Part shown: positions 47,037 to 55,843 of the stretch, in pieces
Position numbering within the stretch: position 1 is the stretch's first letter
How the letters are laid out: the number at the start of each line of letters is the position of its first letter
DNA from: JAABRU01 sp041390465
GTDB taxonomy: Bacteria; Desulfobacterota; Desulfobacteria; Desulfobacterales; Desulfococcaceae
Length of the DNA: 64,000 nt
NCBI GenBank assembly: GCA_041390465.1
Contig: JAWKPW010000001.1
Coordinates: forward strand, 124,001-188,000
Direction of reading: 5' to 3'
The notes under the pieces: generated by a model
Seen by the model: only the letters and a program-made list of their open reading frames with translations
Told to the model about the DNA's origin: nothing
Databases searched by the model: none
Translations under genes and position numbers: made by a program

Positions 47037-47063
47037 CCCCTCATTTCCCAAAGGAATGAGGGG
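47037..47063 (+). terminator. Intrinsic terminator of the dockerin-like gene
   Basis: CCCCTCATTTCC and GGAATGAGGGG stem, loop CAAA, then TTTATATTCTT. Confidence 0.8.
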
Positions 47064-47138
47064 TTTATATTCTTCCAAATTTCAACTCTTAATTTTTTTT
47101 ATACCTTTCACAATTTTTTTTATACCTCTCCCCCCGCC

Positions 47139-47175
47139 GGTGCATGACCAAGTTGAATTTTGTACAGTTCGAAGC
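47139..47175. repeat. Fragment of the ACATGACCACGTT element
   Basis: GGTGCATGACCAAGTTGAAT resembles the left end of the elements at 179 and 31124; the rest is missing. Confidence 0.4.
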
Positions 47176-47255
47176 AAGTCGGATTACACTTGCGCGAATC
47201 CGACCTGCACGTATTGCAAACTGTCTTCCTGCCCCTGCAGGAGCCTCCTGTCAAC

Positions 47256-47720
47256 TCATTCGGCCTGCAAAAGTTTTTTCCCTTTGTAAAAAGGGCAGGC
47301 CGATGACAGGGAGCGCGGTTTTCCGGACAGAATGTCACTCGCCAAAGAGATATTCTGCTTTCCATAGGAGGTCAGGCACCTGCCCAGACCGGAAAGACCT
47401 GTGTGCCTGCGCAGATTCACGGCCCTGAGCAGAATGGGCAGATTCACCGAGGAGATCACATCGGTTTTTCCCTTTTCCAGAAAAGCGTAACTCATATCCG
47501 AAGGAGCGCCCCCGAACATGTCTGTAAGAATCAGAACCCCTTTTTTCCGATCCACCCGTCTGATCCCTTCCGCAATTTTTTTCCGGAGACTTTCCGGCGA
47601 ATCCTCAGGCTCCGCAGAAACCGCAGTCACGGCATCCAAAGGGGAATTGAGAATAAACTCTGCTGTCTCTGAAAGGGCCCTGCCCAGTTTTCCGTGAGTG
47701 ACAATCACAATGCCGACCAT
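47256..47720 (-). CDS. PTS EIIA(Man)-type domain protein
   Basis: About 154 residues from 47720, AGGAGG upstream. EIIA(Man) fold motifs: IVIVTHGKLGRAL (His9, the phosphorylated residue), VLILTDMFGGAPSD and SVNLPILLRAV. Family homology ends near SDILSGKP at about residue 134, and the 20-residue tail is probably an unusual extension or a shifted stop. No EIIB, EIIC, HPr or EI gene is near. Lone EIIA(Man) proteins in deltaproteobacteria are usually thought to be regulatory. Confidence 0.85.
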   Translation of the reverse strand: MVGIVIVTHGKLGRALSETAEFILNSPLDAVTAVSAEPEDSPESLRKKIAEGIRRVDRKKGVLILTDMFGGAPSDMSYAFLEKGKTDVISSVNLPILLRAVNLRRHTGLSGLGRCLTSYGKQNISLASDILSGKPRSLSSACPFYKGKKLLQAE

Positions 47721-47911
47721 AGAACCTCCTGAAAAGAAAAGATGTATGGGGTCAGGAACAGAAAAAGGGGAGTCTGTCTGAATATTCGCCATAATAAAAT
47801 ATTAAAGCAAAAAAGTCAACAAAATTCTTTTAAAGCGAATTTTTGCTTGCAAAGCACAGACTTTTGTTGTATGGAAAAAGAAATGCTGAATTTATTGCAT
47901 TTTTTGTGAAG

Positions 47912-47996
47912 ATGTCGGGTGTCAGGGTGTCAAGTTTGAGGTGTCAGGTAAAACTGGATACCGAAAACTGAAAACTGAACACCGAACACCGAAACC
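47912..47996. repeat. Degenerate GGTGTCAGG / ACCGAAAACTGA repeat
   Basis: Same low-complexity family as 18446 and 21742: GGTGTCAGGGTGTCAAG then GAAAACTGAAAACTGAACAC. It runs up to the LexA-like gene. Confidence 0.5.
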
Positions 47997-48012
47997 CTGA
48001 AGGAGGAAAAAA

Positions 48013-48750
48013 ATGGAAATACCGGACACAACTCTTCATTTCAGAGCCGCATTCCGTTACTGTTTCGCCCGGTCCGGATTCAAAACCCGGAAGGAAGTGG
48101 CACTGGCTGCGGGTGTGAGTGAAAGCACGATCTGCGAAATCAATAAAAACAAGTCTTACAGCCCAGCGACCCAGGCCCGGATTGCCAAAGTTTTCGGTTA
48201 TGATCTGCTGGATTTTCTGGGTTTGGGCAGAAAACTGGAGCAGGGCGGAGAACCTCTGCGTCCCCCGGTGGTGGCAGTTCATTCGGAAAGAGAAAAAAAA
48301 CTTGCGGAAAATGAGCAGATACAGTACCGATCTGTTCCCCTGTATGAATCCGGAAAACTGGCGGCAGGGGAAAAGGGCATGGTCTTTGATCCCTATGAGA
48401 ACCCGGAATCTTCCCTGCTCATGGATGAGCGGGAACTGAGCGGACGCAGGCATCACCGGCTGGTCAGTCTCCGTGTGGGCGGCGAAAGCATGGCGCCCCT
48501 GATTCCGCCCGGTTCTGCTGTGATTATTGATCTGGATGATCAGGACTTTGTGCCCAACAGAATCTATGCCGTGAATTATCCGTCCAAAGGGGAAAATATC
48601 GCGGCCGTCAAACGGGTGCAGCAGTGGAAAAAGGGATTTGTCCTCATCAGTCAGGCGCCGAACTATCCGCCGGAACTCACGGATCTGGACTGGCGGGAGC
48701 TGTGCGTGGGCCGGGTGATCCGGCTGTGGACAAGTCTGGAAAATGTGTAA
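48013..48750 (+). CDS. LexA/CI-like repressor (HTH plus S24 peptidase)
   Basis: 245 residues. N-terminal Xre-type helix-turn-helix (about 15-65: TRKEVALAAGVSESTICEIN), linker, S24 domain with the catalytic dyad Ser159 (GGESMAPLIPPGS) and Lys200 (AAVKRVQ). A possible self-cleavage site AAGE (Ala118-Gly119) lies in the expected hinge. RecA-stimulated cleavage is the usual switch in this family. The start has GAAGGAGG upstream. It is followed closely by parE (about 44 nt), so the two form an operon; it may control its own unit. Confidence 0.86.
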   Translation: MEIPDTTLHFRAAFRYCFARSGFKTRKEVALAAGVSESTICEINKNKSYSPATQARIAKVFGYDLLDFLGLGRKLEQGGEPLRPPVVAVHSEREKKLAENEQIQYRSVPLYESGKLAAGEKGMVFDPYENPESSLLMDERELSGRRHHRLVSLRVGGESMAPLIPPGSAVIIDLDDQDFVPNRIYAVNYPSKGENIAAVKRVQQWKKGFVLISQAPNYPPELTDLDWRELCVGRVIRLWTSLENV

Positions 48751-48794
48751 GACAAGGAAGGTGTGCCATTAAAAACGAAAATCTTTTCAATGAA

Positions 48795-50684
48795 ATGTCA
48801 AACGGAAATTATGATGCGTCCTCTCTGGAGGTGCTCAGGGGACTGGACCCGGTTCGGCGCAGGCCCGGCATGTATACCGATACGACCCGTCCCAATCATC
48901 TGGCCCAGGAGGTCACAGACAATGCCGTGGATGAGGCCATAGCGGGATTTGCAAAAAAAATCAGGGTGATTCTCCACGAAGACGGCTCTCTGGAAGTCAG
49001 TGATGACGGACGGGGAATGCCCACAGACATGCATCCGGAGGAGAAAATGAGCGGGGTGGAGGTGATTATGACCAAACTCCACGCGGGTGCGAAATTCGGG
49101 AACAAAAACTACCGCTTCTCCGGAGGACTGCACGGCGTGGGTGTATCTGTGGTCAATGCCCTTTCCAGAAAACTGGACGTGGAAATCCGGCGCGGCGGAA
49201 AAAAATACGCCATCTCCTTTGCGCATGGCCGGAAAACTTCGGAACTCAAAGCAGTCGGAACCGTAGGGCAGCGCAACACCGGCTCCACCGTGCGTTTCTG
49301 GCCCGAAGAAAAATATTTTGACACGGTCAGCTTTTCGGTTCCGCGTCTGACACACGCGCTCAGGGCCAAAGCCGTGCTCTGCCCCGGTCTTGCAGTCACG
49401 TTTGAGAACCGGCTCACAGGCGAGCATCAGTCCTGGTGTTTTTCGCAGGGACTGAAAGATTATCTGATGGAAAATCTGCCCGAAGGGGAGCGGATTCCGG
49501 ATGAACCGTTTGTGGGCAGTTTTGAGGGAAAAGAGGAGATTGCGGAATGGGCAGTGATCTGGCAGCCTGATCAGGGACAAATCACGGCAGAGAGTTATGT
49601 GAACCTGATCCCCACGCCCCAGGGCGGAACCCATGCAAACGGTTTCCGCTCCGGTCTGTTTGCGGCTTTGCGGGAATTCTGCGAATTCCGGAACCTGATT
49701 CCCAGGGGGATCAGGCCTTCGCCCGAAGATTTGTGGAGCAGATGTTCCTATATTCTGTCTGTGAAAATGAATGAGCCCCAGTTTTCCGGACAGACCAAAG
49801 AGCGTCTTTCCTCACGGGAAGCTGCGGCTTTTGTCTCTTCTGCTGTGCGGGACGCATTTGCCCTGTGGCTGAACCGGCACACGGAAACCGGGGAAAAACT
49901 TGCGGAAATGACCCTTGAGATTGCACGGAAACGGCTTCGTGCCGCGCAGAAAGTGGTGCGCAGAAAAAACGGAACCGGTCCCACTCTGCCCGGGAAACTG
50001 GCTGACTGTGTTTCCCAGAATCCCGCGGAAACCGAGCTTTTCATGGTGGAGGGGGATTCCGCAGGCGGTTCCGCAAAACAGGCAAGGGACAAGCAGACCC
50101 AGGCCATTCTGCCCCTGCGGGGAAAAATTCTCAACACCTGGGAGGCTGACACGGAACTGATTCTCAAATCCAAAGAAATTCATGACATTGCGGTTGCCAT
50201 TGGCGTGGATCCCGGATCTGCGGATATTTCCGGGCTTCGCTATCACAAAATCATCATTCTGGCTGATGCGGATGCGGACGGTCTGCACATCGCAACCCTG
50301 CTGTGTGCGCTGTTTCTCAAACATTTCAAGTATCTGGTGAAAAAAGGCAGGGTTTTTGCGGCCATGCCGCCCCTGTACCGGATTGATCAGGGACAGAAGG
50401 TCTGGTACGCGCTGGATGATCATGAAAAAGATGCGATCTTAAAACGCATCAACGGTTCTCCCAAAAAAGGAAAAGCTGAAGTGCAGCGCTTCAAGGGACT
50501 GGGCGAGATGAATCCGTCCCAGCTTCGGGAAACCGTCATGCTTCCGGATTCCCGGCGTCTGGTGCAGTTGACTCTGGATGATGAGCAGGGCGCAAATGAG
50601 GTCATGGACATGCTGCTGGCCAGAAAACGCGCACAGGATCGCAAGCGGTGGATGGAGGAAGAGGGGCATCTGGCAGGGGCATAA
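48795..50684 (+). CDS. parE: DNA topoisomerase IV subunit B
   Basis: 629 residues, the same as E. coli ParE (630). ATPase domain: GMYTDTTRPNHLAQEVTDNA, DDGRGMPTD, GGLHGVGVSVVNALS, transducer QTKERLSSREA, and TOPRIM with VEGDSAGGSAKQARD, LRGKILNTWEA, DADADGLHIATLL, plus the final KGLGEMNPSQL. ATP-dependent decatenation with ParC (not in the window). The ATG start gives the family length; an upstream in-frame ATT at 48768 has a better Shine-Dalgarno (AAGGAAGG) and could add nine residues. TTRPNHLAQ rather than GyrB wording marks ParE. Confidence 0.92.
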   Translation: MSNGNYDASSLEVLRGLDPVRRRPGMYTDTTRPNHLAQEVTDNAVDEAIAGFAKKIRVILHEDGSLEVSDDGRGMPTDMHPEEKMSGVEVIMTKLHAGAKFGNKNYRFSGGLHGVGVSVVNALSRKLDVEIRRGGKKYAISFAHGRKTSELKAVGTVGQRNTGSTVRFWPEEKYFDTVSFSVPRLTHALRAKAVLCPGLAVTFENRLTGEHQSWCFSQGLKDYLMENLPEGERIPDEPFVGSFEGKEEIAEWAVIWQPDQGQITAESYVNLIPTPQGGTHANGFRSGLFAALREFCEFRNLIPRGIRPSPEDLWSRCSYILSVKMNEPQFSGQTKERLSSREAAAFVSSAVRDAFALWLNRHTETGEKLAEMTLEIARKRLRAAQKVVRRKNGTGPTLPGKLADCVSQNPAETELFMVEGDSAGGSAKQARDKQTQAILPLRGKILNTWEADTELILKSKEIHDIAVAIGVDPGSADISGLRYHKIIILADADADGLHIATLLCALFLKHFKYLVKKGRVFAAMPPLYRIDQGQKVWYALDDHEKDAILKRINGSPKKGKAEVQRFKGLGEMNPSQLRETVMLPDSRRLVQLTLDDEQGANEVMDMLLARKRAQDRKRWMEEEGHLAGA

Positions 50685-50723
50685 ACCGTGTTACTGATGC
50701 GAATGAAGAGTCAGATTCCGATC

Positions 50724-50756
50724 AGATTTGACAACTTTTTGAAAGCTTTTCAAATC
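50724..50756. repeat. TTTGACAAC palindromic repeat after parE
   Basis: GATTTGACAACTTTTTGAAAG and CTTTTCAAATC, an imperfect stem. May terminate parE. Confidence 0.5.
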
Positions 50757-50759
50757 GTT

Positions 50760-51277
50760 TGAGTTTTTTTGTGTCCGTTGCGGTTAAAAATCTGTCAGAA
50801 CAAACCTGACAAGGCATCAGCCGTTTCCGAATATGAAGTTATGACAGTGAGCAAACCGATTGATTTCAAATCCCCTTCTCCGGAGGGATGGGCATGGGAG
50901 GGAACTTGTCAACGGATTTGGTTCGCTGCCGAACCTGCCCATTTCATCCGCGGATTCCAAAGCACCTGAAATTTCGGAATGATTTTTTGATACCGGCTCA
51001 AAGCAGTTGATCGGCGTCTGGCATATGGTTGAAAAAAAATCAGAACAGATTGACATTATTACAGAAAAATAAGCAGAAAACGAACCGGAATCCCGGAAGA
51101 GATGACATTGCCAGCCAGCTTGATCCGGTATCGTTTTTTTAAATCAAATGCACGGCTTCTGCAAGAAAAAGATTGCCGAAAATATTTTCTGACGGTATAA
51201 CAGCAGATAAGGCAATGCAAATTTTGGGAAAAGACAGATGAACAGCGGGCGGCTTTCAGACATGGGAAGCAGGCAAT
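50760..51277. other. Intergenic region before cheA, no gene seen
   Basis: About 520 bp of moderate composition, no ORF with recognisable features and no clear repeat. Promoter for cheA expected but not identified. Confidence 0.4.
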
Positions 51278-53443
51278 ATGAGTGAAACAGGCACCCCCAT
51301 TGAAATATACAGGCAGGAAGCAGAAGAACTGCTGGCTGATATGGAACTTACGGTTCTGGATTTGGAGCAGAACCCCCAGGATCAGGAGAGTGTCAACCGC
51401 CTTTTCCGTTCCATTCACACCATCAAAGGGTCCGGAGCCATGTTCGGCTTTGATGAGGTTGCGGGATTTGCCCATCATGTGGAAACCGTGCTGGATTACG
51501 TCCGGAACCGGGAGATCCCCGTAAGCAGCAGATTCATCAGCCTGATTCTGGCCTCTCGGGATCATATAAAAGCCATGCTGGATGCGGCAGACGGTCTTCA
51601 GGCCCCTGACAAAGAGATCAGTGCGAAACTGATTCGGGAACTTCACCAGCTTCTGCCGGAAAAATCTTCGGAAGAACAGAGCATTGAAAAAGAGGAGATT
51701 CCGGAAAAAACAAAGGACAGGGAAGAAAAAAGCTGGCGTATCCGTTTTCAGCCCCATCCCGGCATTGTCACCACAGGCACAGAACCGGCTCTGCTGCTTG
51801 ATGAACTGCGGGGGCTGGGGGATTGCACCGTCACAGTGCACACAGACGCAATTCCCCCTTTGGACAAACTGATTCCGGAACACTGTTATTTTTACTGGGA
51901 CATTCTGCTGGTTTCCAGACATGAGCGCAACGCTCTGCAGGATGTGTTTGTCTTTGTGGAGGACGAAAGCCGGATCAGCATAAAGGAGATCAGCGAAGAA
52001 TCCCGAAAGGGTTCTGCCGGCCCGATCCCCCGTCTGGGTGACATTCTTGTGGAGCGGGGGGATGTCACACCGGAAGAAATCAGCCGGGTTCTGGCCCCGC
52101 ATCAGCGGCAGATAGGAGAACTGCTGATAGAGGCCGGCATTGTTTCCCACGACAAGGTGCTGTCAGCTTTGAATGAGCAGAAGATATATGAAAAGCACAA
52201 GGCAAAATCCGCCTCGGAAAGCAGTATCCGGGTGCCTTCCGTCCGGCTGGATCATCTGATCAATCTGGTGGGCGAGCTGGTCATCACCCAGGCCGGTCTT
52301 TCCCGGATCACTGCCCTGTCAGAGGATTTTGGGGAAAGCGGAAGCGGTGATCCCGCGGAACTGCTTGAAGAGATTCGGGGGCAGTTGACAAACACCATTG
52401 AAATCCTGGAAAGACTGACCCGTGATCTGCGGGACTGCGCGCTGACTATGCGGATGCTCCCCATTGGCACAATTTTCGGCAGATTCCGGCGTCTGGTGCG
52501 GGACCTGTCTGCGGAACTGGGCAAGGAAATTGATCTGGTGACAGCAGGGGCAGATACGGAACTGGACAAAACCGTGATGGAACGGCTGGGGGATCCGCTG
52601 GTGCACCTGATCCGCAACAGTATCGGACACGGCATCCGCAAACCTGAGGAAAGGGAGCGTTTTGGGAAAAAAAGGAGGGGCACCATCCGGATCAGGGCAG
52701 CGCATTATGGTCCAAATGTCATCATTGCCATTGAGGATGACGGCATGGGAATGGATGCGGAAGCCATCCGGACAAAGGCGCTTGAAAAAGGGCTGATCAG
52801 AGAAAATGAAAGTCTTTCCGAGGACGAGATTTTCAATATGGTATTTGCCCCGGGTTTTTCCACAGCGGAATCTGTAACCAGTGTCTCCGGACGGGGGGTG
52901 GGGCTGGACGTGGTCAAACGGGAAATAGAGTCTTTGGGGGGAACGGTCCGGGTTGCCAGTGAAAAAGGGAAATTCACCCGTTTTACCCTGAGTCTGCCCC
53001 TGACCCTTGCCATTATTGACGGTCTCCTGGTGGATGCCGGCGGACGCTCCTTTGTCCTTCCTCTGTCCCAGGTGCTGGAATGCTCGGAACTGACAAAGGA
53101 AGTGCTGCGCAAAAGCCGGGGCAGAGATATGATGATTCTGCGCGGGGAGCTTATTCCCTTTGTCCGCCTGAGTGATATTTATGAAATTCAAAGCAGAAAA
53201 CCGGAAACCGAGCATATTGCCGTGGTGCAGGCAGATGATCTGCGCATCGGCATTGTGGTGGATGAAATCATGGGCAATATCCAGACGGTGATCAAATCCC
53301 TGGATCGCAACTGCCGGGACGCGGAAGGAATCTCCGGAGCCACCATTCTGGGAGACGGCACTGTGGCTCTGATTGCAGACATTCCGGGCATCATCCGTCT
53401 GGCCAGAGCCGGGGAGAAAAAGAGGCTGACAAATCAGAAATAG
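51278..53443 (+). CDS. cheA: Chemotaxis kinase CheA with MshEN-like insert
   Basis: 721 residues. Hpt (RSIHTIKGSGAMFG; His47), P2-like segment (about 150-240), then two short repeats at about 251-302 (PRLGDILVERGDVTPEEISR and RQIGELLIEAGIVSHDKVLS) of the kind found in MshEN/GspE N-terminal domains. Dimerisation (LDHLINLVGELVITQAGLSR), P4 ATPase (IAIEDDGMGMD, SGRGVGLDVVK) and a CheW-like domain (VLPLSQVLECSEL). The N-box reads RNSIGHGIR: Gly450 replaces the near-invariant Asp of NSxDHGIE. It has no adjacent chemotaxis genes. Output partner unknown. Confidence 0.9.
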   Translation: MSETGTPIEIYRQEAEELLADMELTVLDLEQNPQDQESVNRLFRSIHTIKGSGAMFGFDEVAGFAHHVETVLDYVRNREIPVSSRFISLILASRDHIKAMLDAADGLQAPDKEISAKLIRELHQLLPEKSSEEQSIEKEEIPEKTKDREEKSWRIRFQPHPGIVTTGTEPALLLDELRGLGDCTVTVHTDAIPPLDKLIPEHCYFYWDILLVSRHERNALQDVFVFVEDESRISIKEISEESRKGSAGPIPRLGDILVERGDVTPEEISRVLAPHQRQIGELLIEAGIVSHDKVLSALNEQKIYEKHKAKSASESSIRVPSVRLDHLINLVGELVITQAGLSRITALSEDFGESGSGDPAELLEEIRGQLTNTIEILERLTRDLRDCALTMRMLPIGTIFGRFRRLVRDLSAELGKEIDLVTAGADTELDKTVMERLGDPLVHLIRNSIGHGIRKPEERERFGKKRRGTIRIRAAHYGPNVIIAIEDDGMGMDAEAIRTKALEKGLIRENESLSEDEIFNMVFAPGFSTAESVTSVSGRGVGLDVVKREIESLGGTVRVASEKGKFTRFTLSLPLTLAIIDGLLVDAGGRSFVLPLSQVLECSELTKEVLRKSRGRDMMILRGELIPFVRLSDIYEIQSRKPETEHIAVVQADDLRIGIVVDEIMGNIQTVIKSLDRNCRDAEGISGATILGDGTVALIADIPGIIRLARAGEKKRLTNQK

Positions 53444-53641
53444 GAAACTGTTTTAAAAATCCGATATTCCGGTTTTTCCGGAGTGCAAAAGTTAAACCCA
53501 GAAGCGGGCGGTCTTTTGCAGTTCTGCAGAAAAACCGGTCTCCGACCTGAATTTTCGCATTCCCTGTTATTCCCGAAGCTGTGAACGGAATCGAAAAAAA
53601 TTCCGGAATCAGAACTCTCCGATATTTTTGAAACAGCTTCC
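53444..53641. repeat. 198-bp MITE-like repeat, second copy
   Basis: Terminal inverted repeats GAAACTGTTTTAAAAAT at the left and ATTTTTGAAACAGCTTC at the right. Same sequence family as 29011-29205. Confidence 0.65.
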
Positions 53642-53679
53642 AAAGTTTGCAGCCATGCTTGAAAAAATTATTTATTCTC

Positions 53680-53831
53680 ATACCGATTCTTCTTTGAAAC
53701 CATGCGTTCTTTTTGACCGCAAAGGACACAAAGATGGCGCAAAGGTCACAATAAACTGAAAACACAGTATAAAATCAGGTGCGAATCGGCACGCCTTCCC
53801 GCAAAGTATGGTTTCAATGGAGAATTGGTAT
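53680..53831. repeat. MITE-like element with ATACCGATTC termini
   Basis: ATACCGATTCTTCTTTGAAA at the left, TTTCAATGGAGAATTGGTAT at the right; ACCGCAAAGGACACAAAGAT inside. Confidence 0.7.
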
Positions 53832-54057
53832 CAGAATATTCCAAAGGAATACATCCCGAAAAGAGCGCAGACAGAGTATAATCCCTGTATTGCGGAACCA
53901 GCAGAAATGGTGTATTTTTCCACAGGCAGAAAATCATCCGATCCAGAAATGCGAAGTGCAATGCCCTATGCCCCGCACCCTGGGGAAAAGAAAATTCACA
54001 GACAGAGGCACAAAATCCGAAATTGTCTGGAAGCCCTGAAGGAAGGAAAGGAGACGG

Positions 54058-54681
54058 ATAAGGAAACAGGAAGCTGTCACGGTGGATCGCATCATGCAGG
54101 ATCCGGAATTTGGATCCGTGCAATAGAGGGACTTCTGAAATCTCAGGAGGAGACCGGCAGGCAAATCCGGGAAAGCCAGAAAGAACTGATGCGCAGATTG
54201 CGGAACTTCGGGAGGCACAGAAACCGATGCGCAGATTGCGGAACTCCGGGAAGCACAGAAAAAACCGATGTGCAGTTGAACAGAACGGAAAGCGCTGCTG
54301 ATCGCACCATAAAAAACTTGATGACATCGGGCAGCTCGGGATCTGGGAATTGTGCAGGGAGGTGGTCGAGGATCTTTTACCGGAATGTGAAATATCTGTT
54401 CACCTCGAAGGGAAAGCGTTTTGCGGAGGTGTCTCGAACCTGAAAAAAGTGGGTGGCGGAATATGAGATAGCCGCCAGACCGGACGAAGTGCTGGTTTGA
54501 GAAAAACAAACTGTCCTCCCGTATGGTGGACAGTTTTGTCCGCAGCAAGCTTCCGAAATTCAGAACCGCATTTCCGGAATACGGCAGATGCCGCATATCC
54601 GGGGGCATCGGCGCGCTTGTGGTCAGAGACGAGGTGGGGCGCTATGCCGAGGATGCCGGCCTGTATGTGCTCACCCAGAGC
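54058..54681 (+). pseudogene. Decayed first copy of the coiled-coil nuclease-like gene
   Basis: A tandem duplicate of the intact gene at 54879-55670, in a unit of about 815 bp that also repeats the upstream leader (53868 and 54680 both begin GCGCAGACAGAG). Here the start codon is ATA, the coiled-coil repeats are reduced, several single-base indels shift the frame, and the catalytic Glu-x-Lys strand (VIEVKNKL in the intact copy) is deleted. The C-terminal part (KLPKFRTAFPEYGR) is still readable. It runs directly into the leader of the intact copy. Confidence 0.8.
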
Positions 54682-54878
54682 GCAGACAGAGAGCATAATC
54701 CCTGTATTGCGGAACCAGCAGAAATGGTGTATTTTTTCCACAGGCAGAAAATCATCTCATCCAGAAATGCGAAGTGCAAATGCCCTATGTCCCGCATACC
54801 CTGAGGAAAAGAAAATTCACAGACAGAGGCACAAAATCCGAAATTGTCTGAAGCCCTGAAGGAAGGAAAGGAGACGGG

Positions 54879-55670
54879 ATGCAGAAACAGGAAATGTCAC
54901 GGGTGGATCGCATCATGCAGGATCCGGAATTTCTGATCCGTGCAATAGAGGGACTTCTGAAATCTCAGGAGGAGACCGGCAGGCAAATCCGGGAAAGCCA
55001 GGAAAGAACCGATGCGCAGATTGCGGAACTTCGGGAGGCACAGAAAAAAACCGATGCGCAGATTGCGGAACTCCGGGAAGCACAGAAAAAAACCGATGCG
55101 CAGATTGCGGAACTCCGGGAAGCACAGAAAAAAACCGATGCGCAGTTGAACAGAACCGATGCGCAGTTGAACAGAACTGATGCGCAGTTGAGCAGAACGG
55201 AAAGGCTGCTGGATCGCACCATAAAAAAACTTGATGACATCGGCAGGCAGCTCGGGGATCTGGGAATTGTGCAGGGAGAGGTGGCCGAGGATCTTTTTTA
55301 CCGGAATGTGAAATATCTGTTCACCCCAAAGGGAAAGCGTTTTGCGGAGGTGTTCCGGAACCTGAAAAAAAAGGGGGTGGCGGAATATGACATTGTGGCC
55401 GCCAGACCGGACGAGGTGCTGGTCATTGAGGTGAAAAACAAACTGTCCTCCCGTATGGTGGACAGTTTTGTCCGCAGCAAGCTTCCGAAATTCAGAACCG
55501 CATTTCCGGAATACGGCAGATGCCGCATATCCGGGGGCATCGGCGCGCTTGTGGTCAGAGACGAGGTGGGGCGCTATGCCGAGGATGCCGGCCTGTATGT
55601 GCTCACCCAGACTCCGGACGGCGGGGCCGCCCTGATGAACCGGAAGGACTTCCGGCCAAAGGAATTTTGA
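54879..55670 (+). CDS. Coiled-coil protein with PD-(D/E)XK nuclease-like domain
   Basis: 263 residues. The N-terminal helix (DPEFLIRAIEGLLKSQEE) leads to a coiled coil with three 14-residue repeats (TDAQIAELREAQKK) and three shorter TDAQLNR-type repeats. The C-terminal domain has the PD-(D/E)XK signature: AEYDIVAARPDEVLVIEVK, that is Asp then Glu-x-Lys, plus KYLFTPKGKRFAEVF. This layout resembles DUF3782-type proteins. AAGGAG lies 5 nt before the ATG. Its partner or target is unknown. The upstream copy is dead, so this is the surviving duplicate. Confidence 0.75.
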   Translation: MQKQEMSRVDRIMQDPEFLIRAIEGLLKSQEETGRQIRESQERTDAQIAELREAQKKTDAQIAELREAQKKTDAQIAELREAQKKTDAQLNRTDAQLNRTDAQLSRTERLLDRTIKKLDDIGRQLGDLGIVQGEVAEDLFYRNVKYLFTPKGKRFAEVFRNLKKKGVAEYDIVAARPDEVLVIEVKNKLSSRMVDSFVRSKLPKFRTAFPEYGRCRISGGIGALVVRDEVGRYAEDAGLYVLTQTPDGGAALMNRKDFRPKEF

Positions 55671-55843
55671 AATATTTAAATATATTATACTCAATAATAT
55701 GAAATCTGAAAAACAATTTGGCATTGAACCTTTATGAACCTTTGTATCTTTCTGTCTTTGCAGCAGAAAAACAGCGGGGCAGGAAAATTCTTTAACTGAA
55801 TTCTTTTTCAGATTTCATGCAACTTTGATAAACAGGGAACATA

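Noticed and set aside
48798..49634. 278-residue minus-strand open frame
   Set aside because: Antisense to parE.
51059..52150. 363-residue minus-strand open frame
   Set aside because: Mostly antisense to cheA; no domain or start support.
55005..55200. DNA tandem repeat of CRISPR or VNTR type
   Set aside because: The 42-bp repeats keep the reading frame and encode the coiled coil, so they are part of the gene.
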